Source: Acidobacteriaceae bacterium
Lineage (GTDB): Bacteria; Acidobacteriota; Terriglobia; Terriglobales; Acidobacteriaceae
Reading direction: 5' to 3'
DNA: 20,365 nt
Assembly (NCBI GenBank): GCA_003162495.1
Contig: PMOF01000327.1
Coordinates: 1-20,365, forward strand
A program made the position numbers and the translations under genes. A model generated the notes under the pieces. It did not search any database, was not told the origin of the DNA, and saw only the letters and a list, made by a program, of their open reading frames with translations. Below are positions 1 to 7,439 of the stretch, piece by piece. Within the stretch, counting starts at the first letter, position 1, and each line of letters begins with the position of its first letter.

Positions 1-11
1 TTGAATCCAAA

Positions 12-40
12 TTGCGGAAACAATGCGCGCCTGCCATACT
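12..40 (+). promoter_or_regulatory. possible promoter for the MFS-esterase operon
   Basis: A TTGCGG box (12-17) lies 17 nt before CATACT (35-40), which matches four of six bases of TATAAT. It is 43 nt upstream of the MFS start. The -35 match is poor, so this is only a weak candidate; nothing else in the first 83 nt looks functional. Confidence 0.25.
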
Positions 41-83
41 CCGTGTGTCTTCGATCCTGCGATACCGTGTCCCGTGAAAGCGC

Positions 84-1382
84 ATGAATCCGCTCTACCT
101 GAAAATTTCGCGCCGGCTGGTCCCGCTCCTGATCCTGCTGTACCTGGTCGCCTTCCTTGACCGGGTCAACATCAGCTTCGCTGCCCTGACCATGAATCGC
201 GATCTCAACATCGGCGACAATCTTTTCGGCTTGGCCGCGGGCATGTTCTTTCTGGGCTACTTTCTCTTCGAGGTTCCGGGCAATCTGATGCTGTTGCGAG
301 TGGGCGCGCGCCGATGGATCATGATGCTGATGGTTGCGTGGGGATTGCTCTCCATGGCCACCGCTTTCGTTCCCGGGCCGGCCATGTATATTCTGCTGCG
401 CTTTCTGCTGGGCTCGGCGGAGGCCGGCTTTTACCCCGGCGTCATCCTCTACCTGACCTTCTGGCTGCCGCCCTCCGTCCGCTCCAGCATCATGGCCTGG
501 TTCGTCACCGCCATTCCGCTGTCGAATCTCATCGGCGCGCCGGTCTCCAACGCGATTCTGCTCCACGTCCATTCCGCAGGACTGCACGGCTGGCAGTGGC
601 TCTTCATCCTCGAAGGCGCGCCCGCGGTTCTTCTCGGCGTGCTGGTCCTGTTCCTTTTGCCTGATCGGCCTGAGCACGTGAATTGGCTAACCGCCAAAGA
701 GAAGCAGACGCTCCAAATCGACCTCGATCCGAGCGCCGGCAAGCATTCCAATACACCGCACTCGCTCCTGCAGGCTCTCACCGCGCAGCCTTCTGTCTAT
801 CTTTGGAGCCTGGCTTATTTCTGTTTTGCGCTGGGACTCTACGGCCTCGGGTTCTGGATTCCCCTGGTTCTCAAGTCCCATGGCATGCGCCCGGAAAGCC
901 TGGGCTGGGCGGCCGCTCTGCCTTATCTTGCCGCCATCTTCGTCATGATCCTGTGGAGCCGCAGCTCGGACCGCCATCGCGAACGCCGCTTCCATCTCAC
1001 GGCCGCCTATCTTGCCGCAGCCGCAGGTTTTCTCCTCGCCGCTTTCGCACCCAGCGCCATGATAGCCATCGCTGGCTTCGCCGTGGCTGCCTGCGGCATT
1101 CTGGCCGCGATGCCGGTCTTCTGGAGCGCCTCCACCGTGCGCCTGGCCGGACCCATGGTCGCCGCCCACATCGCGGTCATCAACTCGATCGGCAATCTGG
1201 GCGGCTTTTTTGGACCTGTGGCCATGGGTTGGCTGCGCCAGACCACGCACAGCTATGTGGCTGGCCTCGCGTCCATGGCCGTTTGCCTGGCCTGCGGCGC
1301 GCTGGTCGCGGCGCTGCTCCTGAAGCCTTCCTCTACAATGATTGCAGCCAAAGAAACTCCAGCCCCTTCAGGAGACCTGTGA
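84..1382 (+). CDS. MFS transporter, anion:cation symporter (ACS)-like
   Basis: An inner-membrane secondary carrier of 432 residues with about 12 hydrophobic segments. The N-terminal part, with FLDRVNISFA after the first membrane segment and the GxxxGYFLFEVPGN stretch in the second, is typical of the anion:cation symporter branch of the major facilitator superfamily. Members of that branch import organic anions such as hexuronates, galactonate, phthalate or tartrate, usually with protons. The loop RVGARRW follows helix 2, as in MFS motif A. The length is normal. The ATG at 84 is the natural start just before the first helix, with only a weak GTGAAAG ribosome site. The stop overlaps the next start (TGATG), so the carrier and the downstream esterase are probably translated together. 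The substrate cannot be read from the sequence; the neighbouring esterase and GH130 protein suggest a sugar derivative (inference). Confidence 0.9.
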   Translation: MNPLYLKISRRLVPLLILLYLVAFLDRVNISFAALTMNRDLNIGDNLFGLAAGMFFLGYFLFEVPGNLMLLRVGARRWIMMLMVAWGLLSMATAFVPGPAMYILLRFLLGSAEAGFYPGVILYLTFWLPPSVRSSIMAWFVTAIPLSNLIGAPVSNAILLHVHSAGLHGWQWLFILEGAPAVLLGVLVLFLLPDRPEHVNWLTAKEKQTLQIDLDPSAGKHSNTPHSLLQALTAQPSVYLWSLAYFCFALGLYGLGFWIPLVLKSHGMRPESLGWAAALPYLAAIFVMILWSRSSDRHRERRFHLTAAYLAAAAGFLLAAFAPSAMIAIAGFAVAACGILAAMPVFWSASTVRLAGPMVAAHIAVINSIGNLGGFFGPVAMGWLRQTTHSYVAGLASMAVCLACGALVAALLLKPSSTMIAAKETPAPSGDL

Positions 1383-2785
1383 TGAAAACATCGCAATGCG
1401 CTGCGATTCTTTTGCTTTCCTCTGCCGCTTGCTTAGGCCGATCGGTCTGCACCGCCCAGACTCCGGTGCCGCCCGCAGCCCAGACGCCTGCCCCGCCCGC
1501 CGCCGGGCCTCGCTCCGCAACCGAGCTCGTCCAGTTGGCGAATGGAAATAGCCCCGATCTCAGGACGGCGATTGAGGCTACCTTTTCTCAAAAGGATCTC
1601 GAGGCCGGCACAGCCTGGTCGGGCCACCTGCATGATTTCTTTTTTGCTATCCGCGCCTCTTCGCGACCCACTCTGCGCATTGACGATCTGGCCGGTCCGG
1701 CCATGCAGCCCTTTCCATCGAACGACCTGTGGTACGCCGCCGCGCACATCGATCGGCTGGGCGTCGTGCACAGCTATCGCTATCAGATTGATGGCAAGGA
1801 TTTCGGCGGCAGCCTGGATGTTCCGGCCTTTACCGAACTCTCCTATGCCATGGCGGGCGTGAAGCAGGGAACGCTCTCGCCCAAGCTGACCATCACCAGC
1901 AAAATCTACGATGGCATGACCGCCGACTACTGGATCTACGTCCCCGATGGCTACGATGCTAAAGTGCCCGCCGCCCTGATGGTTTTTCAGGATGGCGGCG
2001 GATACATCCATCGGGAGCATGACAGCCAACCCCTTAACGTGATTGACAACCTGATCTCACTCAAGAAAATTCCCTTCATGATCTGCGTCTTCGTCGACCC
2101 CGGCAAGATTGCTGGGCCGCCGGGCAACCTCACCTACGAATTCGTCAAGGCCTATTCGGACAAATGGCATCGTTCCATGGACGACTCCATGCGCAGCACG
2201 CTCTATGACACGGTGAGCGCGCGATACGACCATTTTCTGCGCGAGGAACTTCTGCCCGAAGTCACAGCCAAATACAAACTGCGCACAGACGCCTACAGCC
2301 GCGCCATTACCGGCCTCTCCTCGGGCGGAATCTGCGCTTTCAACGCCGCCTGGCAGATGCCGGATTTGTTCAGCCGCGTGATCACATGGGTCGGCAGCTT
2401 CACCAGCATTCAGTGGAAGGAGACGCCCGGGGTTCCGGACGGCGGCCAGGATTATCCGGACAAAATTCTACGCGAGCCGCACCGCAACATCCGCGTCTGG
2501 CTTCAGGATGGCTCCAACGATATGGAGTGGGATCGATATGGGAGCTGGCCGCTGGCCAATGTCCGCGTGGCCAACGCGCTCAAACTCCAGGACTACGACT
2601 TTCGTTTCAGTTTCGGCGAGGGCAGCCACAACCCGGCGCACGGAGAATCGCAGTTCCCTGAAGAGATGATCTGGCTATGGCGGGATTATGACGCCTCGAA
2701 AACCGAGCAGACCTACCAGATTGAGCCTTACGAAAAGACCACTCCGCCCTTCCGGATTGCCATCGTCAACCGGGATGCGAATTGA
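1382..2785 (+). CDS. secreted alpha/beta-hydrolase, enterochelin-esterase/esterase-D-like
   Basis: The 467-residue protein starts at the ATG that overlaps the MFS stop, with AGGAGA 7 nt upstream. Residues 1-25 form a signal peptide, followed by a Pro/Ala-rich linker (about 27-42). Residues about 60-155 look like the immunoglobulin-like N-terminal domain of Fes-type esterases. The catalytic alpha/beta-hydrolase domain (Pfam Esterase, PF00756, by motif recognition) follows, with nucleophile S313 in GLSSG, a likely acid in DGSNDME and a likely catalytic histidine in GEGSHN near the C terminus. The family cleaves carboxylic esters, for example on siderophores, acylated sugars or hemicellulose side chains. 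Coupling to an ACS-type carrier suggests that it releases the anion or sugar taken up by that carrier (inference). The actual ester is unknown. Confidence 0.88.
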   Translation: MKTSQCAAILLLSSAACLGRSVCTAQTPVPPAAQTPAPPAAGPRSATELVQLANGNSPDLRTAIEATFSQKDLEAGTAWSGHLHDFFFAIRASSRPTLRIDDLAGPAMQPFPSNDLWYAAAHIDRLGVVHSYRYQIDGKDFGGSLDVPAFTELSYAMAGVKQGTLSPKLTITSKIYDGMTADYWIYVPDGYDAKVPAALMVFQDGGGYIHREHDSQPLNVIDNLISLKKIPFMICVFVDPGKIAGPPGNLTYEFVKAYSDKWHRSMDDSMRSTLYDTVSARYDHFLREELLPEVTAKYKLRTDAYSRAITGLSSGGICAFNAAWQMPDLFSRVITWVGSFTSIQWKETPGVPDGGQDYPDKILREPHRNIRVWLQDGSNDMEWDRYGSWPLANVRVANALKLQDYDFRFSFGEGSHNPAHGESQFPEEMIWLWRDYDASKTEQTYQIEPYEKTTPPFRIAIVNRDAN

Positions 2786-2837
2786 GCAGGCGCTTCCCTG
2801 CGAACGTGACTGTCTCGCCTGCGCACGCCTACTTTTT
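2786..2837 (+). terminator. weak hairpin between convergent genes
   Basis: GCAGGCG (2786-2792) is complementary to CGCCTGC (2816-2822), with a 23-nt loop, directly after the esterase stop. A T run (2833-2837) follows about 11 nt later. The loop is long and the T run is detached, so this is a doubtful terminator. It fills the 43-nt convergent gap and runs into the end of the GH130 gene. Confidence 0.25.
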
Positions 2838-3959
2838 CGGCGACTCAACCACCGCGACCAGCGAGTCGGCGCAGCCGTAATAGAGGAACCATCGATGGTG
2901 GAGGTACACTAACCCCTCGGCAAAGGTGGTTCCCGCTACATATTGGCCGGTCTTCTCATAAGGCTGCTCCGGCTTGAGAACCGGATGGCCCGTCTGGCCG
3001 ATCAGAAACGCAGGATTGTGGGCATCGAAAAGTGCTTCGCCCGCGGCGTAGGCATCGGGCCCCAGATCGGGATCGCCTGAGCCGCTGCTGGTGTCTCCGG
3101 CCGCGTTTTTGCCGTTGTAGAGAACCACGATGCCTGCCTTGGTCAAAACCGGCGGCGGCCCGGTTTCAGGAAAGGTGCTGTCGAAGCGTCCGGGACGCGG
3201 GCGCAGCAGCGCGACTGGCGCGCCATGCTGATCTTCTACCGGGATCCAATGGATCAGGTCGACCGAGGTGGCAAGGCGGATGGTGCCTTCGCCCCAGTAC
3301 ATCCAATAGCGTCCATTGATTCTGGCTGCAATCAGACGGTGTTTCTTCTTATCGAGTACGGTCACGATCCCCGCCGATTTGTACTGGAGCTGCGCATACT
3401 TGCCGCCCAACGCCACCAAAAAAGCCGGCCCCTGCTTGGTCCAGTGCATCAGATCGGGCGAGGTGGCAATGCCCACCGAATACGTCTTGCGGTTCCACTG
3501 CGTGTAGGTCAGCACATAGGTGCCGTCTTCGGCCTCAACGATGCGCGGGTCCTCGACGCCGCCCGGCCATTCGCGCGACTGCTGCGCGTCGTCAGCAGGG
3601 TAGAAGACCGGGTCCGCGCGGCGCTTGAAGTGAATGCCGTCTTTGCTCTCGGCCAGGCCCAGCCGCGAGGTGTGGCCGCCTATCTCCATCGATCCGGAGT
3701 TGTCTTCAGCGCGGTAAAGCACGCAAATCTTACCGTCGCGCACGATAGCCGCGGGGTTGAAGGTGTGCAGCGCCTCCCAATGCGCGGGCGCTTTGAGAAT
3801 GGGATCGGTAAAGACCGACTCCGGTCGTGGCGCAATCACCGGGTTCCCGTTTGCCGGCCGCGTAAACGGGCCAATCTCCCATGGTTGAGCCGTCTGTGCG
3901 TGCAGTCCAGCCGCGCAAAGCAAAGCTACGGCCAGCCCTAGCTTCTCTGTGATCTTCAT
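2829..3959 (-). CDS. secreted GH130-type beta-mannosidase/mannoside phosphorylase-like protein
   Basis: The ATG at 3959 gives 376 residues beginning with a clear signal peptide (MKITEKLG, a hydrophobic stretch, cleavage near GLHAQ), so it was chosen over an upstream in-frame start at 3995. The mature part is a five-bladed beta-propeller-like sequence with hallmarks of glycoside hydrolase family 130: HTFNPAAIV (65-73), LYRAED, GGVEDPRI (133-140), repeated blade motifs SPDLMHW and SVDLIHW, GIVVLYNG, and a C-terminal YYGCADSLVAVV. GH130 members are mostly inverting phosphorylases of beta-mannosides, with some true hydrolases. A secreted location favours hydrolysis, because phosphorolysis is normally cytoplasmic (inference). 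It is convergent with the esterase and probably belongs to the same carbohydrate block. Specificity is not determinable here; related GH43/GH32-type clans are the alternative. Confidence 0.82.
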   Translation of the reverse strand: MKITEKLGLAVALLCAAGLHAQTAQPWEIGPFTRPANGNPVIAPRPESVFTDPILKAPAHWEALHTFNPAAIVRDGKICVLYRAEDNSGSMEIGGHTSRLGLAESKDGIHFKRRADPVFYPADDAQQSREWPGGVEDPRIVEAEDGTYVLTYTQWNRKTYSVGIATSPDLMHWTKQGPAFLVALGGKYAQLQYKSAGIVTVLDKKKHRLIAARINGRYWMYWGEGTIRLATSVDLIHWIPVEDQHGAPVALLRPRPGRFDSTFPETGPPPVLTKAGIVVLYNGKNAAGDTSSGSGDPDLGPDAYAAGEALFDAHNPAFLIGQTGHPVLKPEQPYEKTGQYVAGTTFAEGLVYLHHRWFLYYGCADSLVAVVESPKK

Positions 3960-4046
3960 TTCTTTCGCCCTCGCCTGGCACTTGCGCCAATCCAACCCGT
4001 CCGCACTCAGCCTGTATACCGGAACCGCGTGAGCCGCGTCGACATA

Positions 4047-4706
4047 CTATTGCTCGGCAGCAGCGGAGCCAGCCGAATAGAAACTCAATGCTGCATCCCC
4101 CTGCTCCAGCAGGCGCGTGCGTTCAAGGCCGCCATATCGGTCTTCCAAATAGTTTTTTCGGCTCCCCTGTCGCCCATGTTCCGCGATCACCACCGCGCCG
4201 GGCGACATGATGTGAGCCGCTCCGCCGCCCAGCAATCCCAGCGTGCTCGCATACTCCTGGGCAGCATCGTAAGGCGGATCGAGAAACACCACATCAAAGG
4301 CCGGCGCCAACGGCCGCTGCGGCTCGTGTCCAGGTGTTCGTTCGAGAGCGCGCCCGGCCTTTCGGCCCAGAGCAGCGCCAGGATCGAACCGCCGCAGCCA
4401 GGCCGCCACGCTGCCGCTGTAAATCTGGAATCCCGCGGTCAGTCCCAGCCGGTCCAGGTTGGCGCGCAACACCGCCAACGCCTCCGGCGCGCGCTCTACA
4501 AACTCCGCTTGCGCGGCCCCGCGGCTCAACGCCTCGATGCCCACCGCGCCCGAGCCGGCATACAAATCAAGAAACGCAGCGCCCATAATGCGCGGCGACA
4601 GCACGTTGAAGAGAGTCTCCCGCAAACGGTCGCTGGTGGGCCGCGTGGCCAACCCTGGCGGGGACTGCAACGTGCGGGAACGAAACTCGCCGGCAATGAT
4701 GCGCAT
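4047..4706 (-). CDS. rsmD: 16S rRNA (guanine966-N2)-methyltransferase RsmD
   Basis: The 219-residue protein methylates the N2 of G966 in 16S rRNA during 30S assembly, using S-adenosylmethionine. It opens with MRIIAGEFRSR, the usual RsmD start, followed by ATRPTSDRLRETLFNVL. The SAM-binding motif I is FLDLYAGSGAVGIEALSRGA (45-64), and the catalytic motif DPPY is at 143-146. Residues about 107-135 are a Gly/Arg/Pro-rich insertion before the DPPY strand, making this copy slightly longer than the roughly 190-200 residues usual in the family. There is no Shine-Dalgarno sequence; a -10-like box (TATGCT, minus strand) lies only 8 nt before the ATG. The gene diverges from the M50-like/rsmI operon across 42 nt, so two 16S rRNA methyltransferase genes lie close together. 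Confidence 0.95.
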   Translation of the reverse strand: MRIIAGEFRSRTLQSPPGLATRPTSDRLRETLFNVLSPRIMGAAFLDLYAGSGAVGIEALSRGAAQAEFVERAPEALAVLRANLDRLGLTAGFQIYSGSVAAWLRRFDPGAALGRKAGRALERTPGHEPQRPLAPAFDVVFLDPPYDAAQEYASTLGLLGGGAAHIMSPGAVVIAEHGRQGSRKNYLEDRYGGLERTRLLEQGDAALSFYSAGSAAAEQ

Positions 4707-4714
4707 CGCAAATC

Positions 4715-4720
4715 AGCATA
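4715..4720 (-). promoter_or_regulatory. -10 box of rsmD, possibly leaderless
   Basis: Read on the minus strand this is TATGCT, four of six matches to TATAAT, ending 8 nt before the rsmD ATG. Transcription would start at or within about a nucleotide of the start codon. No ribosome site lies between. No -35 box is evident. Confidence 0.4.
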
Positions 4721-4736
4721 CCGGACCGCGACCCAC

Positions 4737-4742
4737 TACAAT
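4737..4742 (+). promoter_or_regulatory. -10 box of the M50-like/rsmI operon, leaderless arrangement
   Basis: TACAAT matches TATAAT at five of six positions and ends 6 nt before the ATG at 4749. The intervening CTTCTT has no ribosome-binding character. The predicted transcription start coincides with the start codon. No -35 box is visible at the normal distance. Confidence 0.5.
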
Positions 4743-4748
4743 CTTCTT

Positions 4749-5855
4749 ATGCGTGGCTGGTCAATCCCGCTGGGCCGATGGATGGGCGTGGAGTTGCGCG
4801 TTCATGCCTTTTTCCCACTGATGGCAGTTGTCTGCCTGGTGCTTAGCGCAGCCGACGGCGTGATGCGCGGCCTGGGCCTGTTCCTGGCGCTCACTCTGGC
4901 AGTTCTGGTGCGGGAAACCGCTCGCTTGTTGGTGGCGGCCTGGATGGGATTGCAACTGCGCGCCATTCTGCTGCTGCCCATCGGCGGATTGTTCGCCTAT
5001 GCCAATCCCGAAAGCCAGGAAAACGCCAACCAGGGCAGCGGACAGTTTGCTCTGGCGCTGGCCGGTCCACTCGCTAACATCGCCACGGCACTGATCCTCG
5101 CAGGCACGTTTCTGGGCGCGGGCGGCAACGTAAGACTCCTCGATCATCCGTTCATTACTTCCGCATGGCTGTTGCGCAGCATGGTGTGGATGCAGATCGG
5201 ACTTGCGCTGCTGCACCTGGTGCCCGCCTATCCGCTGGACTGCGGCCGCCTGCTGCGGGGCAGTTTTGCCCGCCGCCACGGCATCAGTCCCACGGGCCGC
5301 GCCGCTGCCGGCCTTGGCCAGGTGCTGGCTCTAAGCGCCATGATTGGCGGTTGGCTGCTGCATGATCCTTTGCTTGTGGTGGCCGGATTTTTCATCATGA
5401 TCGGCGCGCAGATTGAAGACCAGGGAGTCTTTTTCCAGACCGTGGTAGACACGGTGCGGATGCGCGAAGTGATGCTCACCGATTTTGCCACGCTCTCTCC
5501 CTCCGACACTCTGGCCGACGCGCTGGTCCGCTGCGTCCACTCCCTGCAGGAGGACTTCCCGGTGGTGCGCGGCCTGCAACTGGTCGGCATCATTTCGCGA
5601 CAACGCATCGTGGACGCCCTGCGCAACGACGGCAACGGCTATGTGCAATCCGTCATGTCGCGCGCCTTTCAGGTGGCGAGGCCCGAAGACACGCTGGGAG
5701 CCACCATTCGCCGGCTCACAGCCGGGCGCGGCCTGGCGCTGATTCCCGTGACCGACAGCGGACGAGTGGTGGGCATTGTCAGCGTGCAGAACCTGATGAG
5801 CTCAATGTCGCTGCTGGCCGAGCAGCGCCGCCTGGAGCGCGAGGAACCTCACTAA
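4749..5855 (+). CDS. M50 (site-2 protease)-like membrane protein with CBS pair, degenerate active site
   Basis: The 368-residue protein begins at the ATG before MRGWSIPLGRWMGVELRVH, the usual start of CBS-containing site-2 protease homologues; the open frame extends further upstream but only antisense to rsmD. Residues 1-225 form the membrane domain with about six hydrophobic segments, including LLPIGGLFAY and LALAGPLAN as in the family. Residues about 240-360 form a tandem CBS module, which usually binds adenine nucleotides. Genuine family members have HExxH in the second membrane segment and NxxPxxPLDGG later. Here the first reads R55-E-T-A-R59 and the second HLVPAYPLDCG with D164 kept. Both zinc-ligand histidines are therefore missing and proteolysis is unlikely. 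It sits 6 nt before rsmI in one operon. A regulatory or scaffolding pseudo-protease is the likely role (inference). Confidence 0.85.
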   Translation: MRGWSIPLGRWMGVELRVHAFFPLMAVVCLVLSAADGVMRGLGLFLALTLAVLVRETARLLVAAWMGLQLRAILLLPIGGLFAYANPESQENANQGSGQFALALAGPLANIATALILAGTFLGAGGNVRLLDHPFITSAWLLRSMVWMQIGLALLHLVPAYPLDCGRLLRGSFARRHGISPTGRAAAGLGQVLALSAMIGGWLLHDPLLVVAGFFIMIGAQIEDQGVFFQTVVDTVRMREVMLTDFATLSPSDTLADALVRCVHSLQEDFPVVRGLQLVGIISRQRIVDALRNDGNGYVQSVMSRAFQVARPEDTLGATIRRLTAGRGLALIPVTDSGRVVGIVSVQNLMSSMSLLAEQRRLEREEPH

Positions 5856-5861
5856 AGGCCC

Positions 5862-6803
5862 ATGGCTGCCGACCCGGAAGCACCGCTCGCGCCCGGCCTC
5901 TACCTGGTGGCCACGCCTATCGGCAACCTGGGCGACATCACCCTGCGCGCCCTCGACGTGCTCAAACGCGTGGACCGCATCGCCTGCGAAGACACGCGCC
6001 AGACGCAAAAGCTTCTGAACCACTTTGAGATCGCGACCCCTACCGTAAGCTGCCACTTGCATAACGAGCGCCAGCGTGCCGCTGAATTGGTGGACGCGCT
6101 CAAATCCGGCGGCCGCATCGCGCTGGTCTCCGACGCCGGCATGCCGGGCATCAGCGACCCTGGAGGCTGGCTGGCTGCGCAAGCCATTGCCGCGGGTGTA
6201 ACGGTGATTCCCATTCCCGGCGCGAACGCCGCGCTCAGCGCTTTGGTCGCCTCCGGCTTGCCCGCCGGCGAGTTCCTCTTCTTCGGCTTCTTGCCAGAGA
6301 AAGCCGGCGCCCGCTTGAGCCGGCTGGAAGCGCTGGCTGCCGAGACCAGCAGTTCCGAGGCTGCCCGCACGCTCATCTTTTACGAAGCGCCACATCGGAT
6401 TATGGGCACGCTCAAGGACCTGGAAGCGGTTTGGGGCCCGCACCTGCGCGTCGTTGTGGCGCGCGAGCTGACCAAAATCCATGAGGAGTTTTTGCGCGGC
6501 ACGGTGGCCGAAGTGCAGCAAGAGATGGTAGGGCGCAATCGCATTCGGGGCGAGATCACTTTGCTTGTCGAGGCGCTACCCCAAACCGTTTCCGAGACCA
6601 GCGCCATCTCCGCAGGTGCGGCGCCGGAGAAGATTGCCGTGCGGATTGCGCGGTTGCAGGCCGAAACGGGCGTGGACGAGAAGGAAGCCCTGAAGCGCCT
6701 GGCGCGTGAAATGGGGCAGTCAAAGAGCGAGCTCTATCGCGAGCTGCAGAGAGAACGCGCGCGGCTGAAGTCCAGCCCTCGACCTGCAGCAAAGAATCTG
6801 TGA
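5862..6803 (+). CDS. rsmI: 16S rRNA (cytidine1402-2'-O)-methyltransferase RsmI
   Basis: RsmI 2'-O-methylates C1402 in the decoding centre of 16S rRNA, using S-adenosylmethionine. The 313-residue protein has the tetrapyrrole-methylase fold signatures of this family: LYLVATPIGNLGDITLRAL (13-31), CEDTRQTQKLLNHF, VSDAGMPGISDPG (89-101), and PIPGANAALSALVASGLP followed by FFGFLP. The C-terminal about 60 residues are a helical, charged domain ending in a basic tail (LYRELQRERARLK). The length is a little over the usual 280-290. The ATG lies 6 nt after the stop of the M50-like gene, with a modest AAAGG upstream, so both are probably on one transcript. It is convergent with the hypothetical gene that ends at 6838; no terminator was seen in the 34-nt gap. 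Confidence 0.95.
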   Translation: MAADPEAPLAPGLYLVATPIGNLGDITLRALDVLKRVDRIACEDTRQTQKLLNHFEIATPTVSCHLHNERQRAAELVDALKSGGRIALVSDAGMPGISDPGGWLAAQAIAAGVTVIPIPGANAALSALVASGLPAGEFLFFGFLPEKAGARLSRLEALAAETSSSEAARTLIFYEAPHRIMGTLKDLEAVWGPHLRVVVARELTKIHEEFLRGTVAEVQQEMVGRNRIRGEITLLVEALPQTVSETSAISAGAAPEKIAVRIARLQAETGVDEKEALKRLAREMGQSKSELYRELQRERARLKSSPRPAAKNL

Positions 6804-6837
6804 GACAGAAATAACCCGGGCGATGGTTGCACGAAGG

Positions 6838-7362
6838 TCAAGCGATTCTCGAGCCCGAGCTTCGGGTTGTAACCGGCATTTTTTTCCGCGCCAGTATCGC
6901 GCCGCCGAGAATCGGGAATAAATTCGCTGCCCCAACCCGCAACCGTCTCGATCGCGCAGGAATCGGATACGGCGGGGCATCATCCGTCACCGGCGCCACC
7001 CCGTGCTGCTGAATCCGATAAGGGCACATAAGTACCCGCGCCAGAAAGAACCATGGGTACTGGGTTATCTCGATCGTCTCCAGCTCCACTGCGTTAAAGT
7101 GCGCGCTCACCCGCCGCAAAGCCAGCCTGAGTGCGTTGGCAATGGCTTGCTGCGAAGTCGGACCGACGCCGCTTCGCAAAAAGCCGTCCGCAATCTTGAT
7201 GAAGTGCCATCCGCGCGACTGAATTTTTCTTTCCAGTCGGCCGACCCCCCCGGTCCGGACAAACTCCCACCCCTCGCAAAATTCATCGGTGGCCAGTCTG
7301 AAGTTAGCCGGCAATTCAATCTGTGCGCGCAACAGCAAGGTCAATTCTGCGATCGTATGCAT
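6838..7362 (-). CDS. conserved-looking hypothetical protein, 174 aa
   Basis: I do not recognise a named domain. The ATG at 7362 has a good GGAGAG site 8-10 nt upstream, and the translation is protein-like. The N-terminal 85 residues contain WEFVRTGG, RGWHFIKIADGFLRSGVG and SQQAIANALRLALRRV, which read as a compact alpha/beta domain. The middle has IEITQYPWFFLARVLMCPYRIQQH, and the C-terminal 50 residues are basic (PARSRRLRVG, ILARKKMPVTTRSS). There is no signal peptide and no clear membrane segment. I have a general memory of proteins like this in acidobacteria but cannot name the family. It lies 77 nt downstream of the receiver gene at 7440-8102 on the same strand and may be co-transcribed with it, so a role in the same response pathway is possible (inference only). 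Confidence 0.7.
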   Translation of the reverse strand: MHTIAELTLLLRAQIELPANFRLATDEFCEGWEFVRTGGVGRLERKIQSRGWHFIKIADGFLRSGVGPTSQQAIANALRLALRRVSAHFNAVELETIEITQYPWFFLARVLMCPYRIQQHGVAPVTDDAPPYPIPARSRRLRVGAANLFPILGGAILARKKMPVTTRSSGSRIA

Positions 7363-7439
7363 GGTCGCCGCTCTCTCCGTTGGTCAGTCATCGCACGAGG
7401 TAGATTCGGGGACCAATTGGCGTGGCAAGTTGGCGGCTC

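Noticed and set aside
683..1381. Open frame extending 233 codons upstream of the esterase start
   Set aside because: It overlaps the MFS gene in another frame, is Arg/Pro/His-rich as GC-rich shadows are, and the signal peptide and ribosome site fix the start at 1382.
4029..4748. 240-codon N-terminal extension of the M50-like protein
   Set aside because: It runs antisense to rsmD, has shadow-like composition, and the family start falls at 4749.
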